Below, in pieces: positions 63,042-64,000 of a stretch of DNA of 64,000 bases (positions are counted from its first letter, which is position 1; each line of letters opens with the position of its first letter). The translations under genes and the position numbers were made by a program. The notes under the pieces are model-generated. The model did not search any database, was not told the origin of the DNA, and was given only the letters and a program-made list of their open reading frames with translations. The DNA comes from Reichenbachiella carrageenanivorans (GTDB taxonomy: Bacteria > Bacteroidota > Bacteroidia > Cytophagales > Cyclobacteriaceae): contig NZ_CP106735.1 of the NCBI RefSeq assembly GCF_025639805.1, forward strand, positions 2,947,501-3,011,500. Direction: 5' to 3'.

Positions 63042-63744
63042 CAAGAGTCAAATCTGCAAATTCGAAGGCCGTTTTGACTTCCTCACCAGATTTTAGTTTG
63101 TGTTCATAAGTATGAACGATGGTTTCATTGACCGTTATACTTATAGGTGTATTGAATATAGGGCCATCAAAAGCATAGGAATGAAATTCACCATTTTCAC
63201 CACAAGGGTCTACTTGTGTGTCGAAAGCTTCGAGCATGGCTTGACTATACGTTTTGCCACAGATACTTTCAGGGAAAAGTGATTGCTTGGCGCAGCAAAT
63301 TAGGGTTTTAAAATTTTGGTCTAGAAAATAATTAGCCAAGTCTTTAGTTTCTTTTTTCCATAAAGGATAGATACCTATGAGGCCATTGTCATGCAATAGT
63401 TGATCGCGGTAAGCTTTGAGGTCTTCTAAAAAAATATCACCAAACCCTATGTGATGAATTCCTTGTGATTTCAGATTTGAATAATACTGATTCAATGCCT
63501 TTTCATAGTTGGCATTGGTTGAGGCTGGCTCGATCGAGATGAAGTGAATGGGCAGTCCGATAGATTCCGCTTGAGCGCGAATGAGCTCTTGAGATACACC
63601 ATGCATGGATACCCGGCCTGTTTCGCTAGAGATGGCTGTGTGTAGTTCTACGATTTCGTATTGCTCGTCGTTCATCAGCTGATGTAGCATCATGCTCGAA
63701 TCTTTGCCGCCACTCCAACTGATAGCGATTGGTGTTTGGGTCAT
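63022..63744 (-). CDS. Dph6-like PP-loop ATPase (diphthine-ammonia ligase family)
   Basis: This 240-residue protein has the ATP-binding PP-loop SWSGGKDSSMML near residues 9-20 and the DUF71/Dph6 features HGVSQELI, GFGDIFLEDLKAYRDQL, PLWKKETKDLA and VDPCGENGEFHSYAFDGPIF. Eukaryotic Dph6 amidates diphthine, which bacteria lack, so the bacterial substrate is something else and unknown. Its start overlaps the stop of the upstream phosphatase by 4 bases (ATGA), so the two are coupled. It overlaps the 3' end of meaB by 20 bases. Confidence 0.88.
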   Translation of the reverse strand: MTQTPIAISWSGGKDSSMMLHQLMNDEQYEIVELHTAISSETGRVSMHGVSQELIRAQAESIGLPIHFISIEPASTNANYEKALNQYYSNLKSQGIHHIGFGDIFLEDLKAYRDQLLHDNGLIGIYPLWKKETKDLANYFLDQNFKTLICCAKQSLFPESICGKTYSQAMLEAFDTQVDPCGENGEFHSYAFDGPIFNTPISITVNETIVHTYEHKLKSGEEVKTAFEFADLTLAKRAVV

Positions 63745-64000
63745 TTTTTATTGATATAATCGATAGAGTAAGTAGCGTCGTTTAAGCTGATTTTGGTCAC
63801 GCTACCATAATCTATTTTGATAGTGAAGGTGTCTTTGAGAGATAAGTTGAGCACATGAGACAGAATGGCTCGGATGGGGCCAGCATGTGTGATGATCCCT
63901 GTGCAGGTTCTGTTTTGTGAAATAATGCCTTTGAAAATCTCTACCACTCGGGATTTAAGTTGTTCGTAGGATTCTCCTTTGGGAGGGCCTTGCGTCACGT
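63741..64000 (-). CDS. Histidine phosphatase family protein (3' part, truncated by window edge)
   Basis: The frame is open to the end of the window, so only the C-terminal ~86 residues are visible. GPPKGESYEQLKSRV, the catalytic second His in ITHAGPIRAIL and DYGSVTKI match the phosphoglycerate mutase-like histidine phosphatases. The combination resembles alpha-ribazole phosphatase (CobC) of cobalamin assembly, but the N-terminal RHG motif lies outside the window. It is coupled to the Dph6-like gene. CobC assignment is tentative. Confidence 0.7.
   Translation of the reverse strand, partial: VTQGPPKGESYEQLKSRVVEIFKGIISQNRTCTGIITHAGPIRAILSHVLNLSLKDTFTIKIDYGSVTKISLNDATYSIDYINKK

Overview
The window reads as chromosomal DNA of a member of the Bacteroidota, most likely a marine Cytophagales bacterium (Reichenbachiella/Fulvivirga-like; this is inference). 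The evidence is a T9SS/gliding-type C-terminal sorting domain, lipoproteins with an acidic run after the lipobox Cys, a DnaQ-DnaE polymerase fusion, a b558-type sdhCAB operon, paired methylmalonyl-CoA mutase subunits, and promoters of the Bacteroidota type (TTG/TTTG, about 19-21 bases, TAnnTTTG). Ribosome binding sites are weak or absent, as usual for the phylum. I see no tRNA, rRNA, CRISPR array, phage or insertion sequence. Gene density is high and the content is mostly core metabolism with lineage-specific envelope genes between.

Layout. 0-9 kb: end of a DUF6048 barrel, guaA, an Hpt protein, ggt, dCMP deaminase, an intergenic region with a candidate small RNA on the minus strand, and a two-gene electron-transfer unit (FAD oxidoreductase plus NapH/CcoG-like membrane polyferredoxin). 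8.5-17.3 kb: A-type Fe-S protein, methylmalonyl-CoA epimerase-thiL, a NarL-type two-component system, two small soluble proteins, an HtrA protease and dnaA. 17.6-24.5 kb: mutAB meeting pdhB tail to tail, then an OmpA/TPR lipoprotein. 24.5-30.2 kb: lipid and housekeeping genes (PspC, accA, acyltransferase, yidD, a sphingolipid delta4-desaturase-like enzyme, fmt, folA, an SDR). 30.2-37.6 kb: YdcF, a giant ABCG-type transporter, a lipoprotein, a MORN-repeat protein, an odd chemotaxis-receptor-like protein and a protein with an internal duplication. 37.6-47 kb: dnaE, a glycosyltransferase, a small lipoprotein and sdhCAB. 47-54.9 kb: a gliding/T9SS surface protein broken by a frameshift, a DCC protein, fabD, a RidA-family protein, a frameshifted aminopeptidase P and an M16 protease. 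54.9-64 kb: EVE protein, a secreted unknown, pyrRB, a CHASE2/FecR-like module of three genes, meaB, a Dph6-like PP-loop protein and the end of a histidine phosphatase.

How the genes fit together. Four pieces of the propionate/methylmalonyl-CoA route (mce, mutA, mutB, meaB) lie at three separate places. pdhB and sdhCAB connect them to the TCA cycle. accA, fabD, the acyltransferase and the desaturase belong to lipid synthesis. pyrRB, guaA, folA and dCMP deaminase belong to nucleotide and folate metabolism.

The least explained parts are the minus-strand small RNA candidate at about 5.04-5.2 kb, the CHASE2 plus two FecR-like proteins without an output domain (58.5-61.8 kb), the soluble MCP-tip/PilJ-like protein (35.8 kb), and the NapH-like protein with an extra periplasmic EF-hand-like domain. 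Two conserved genes carry one-base frameshifts, which may be real decay or sequence error. All coordinates come from reading the sequence; no database search was possible.
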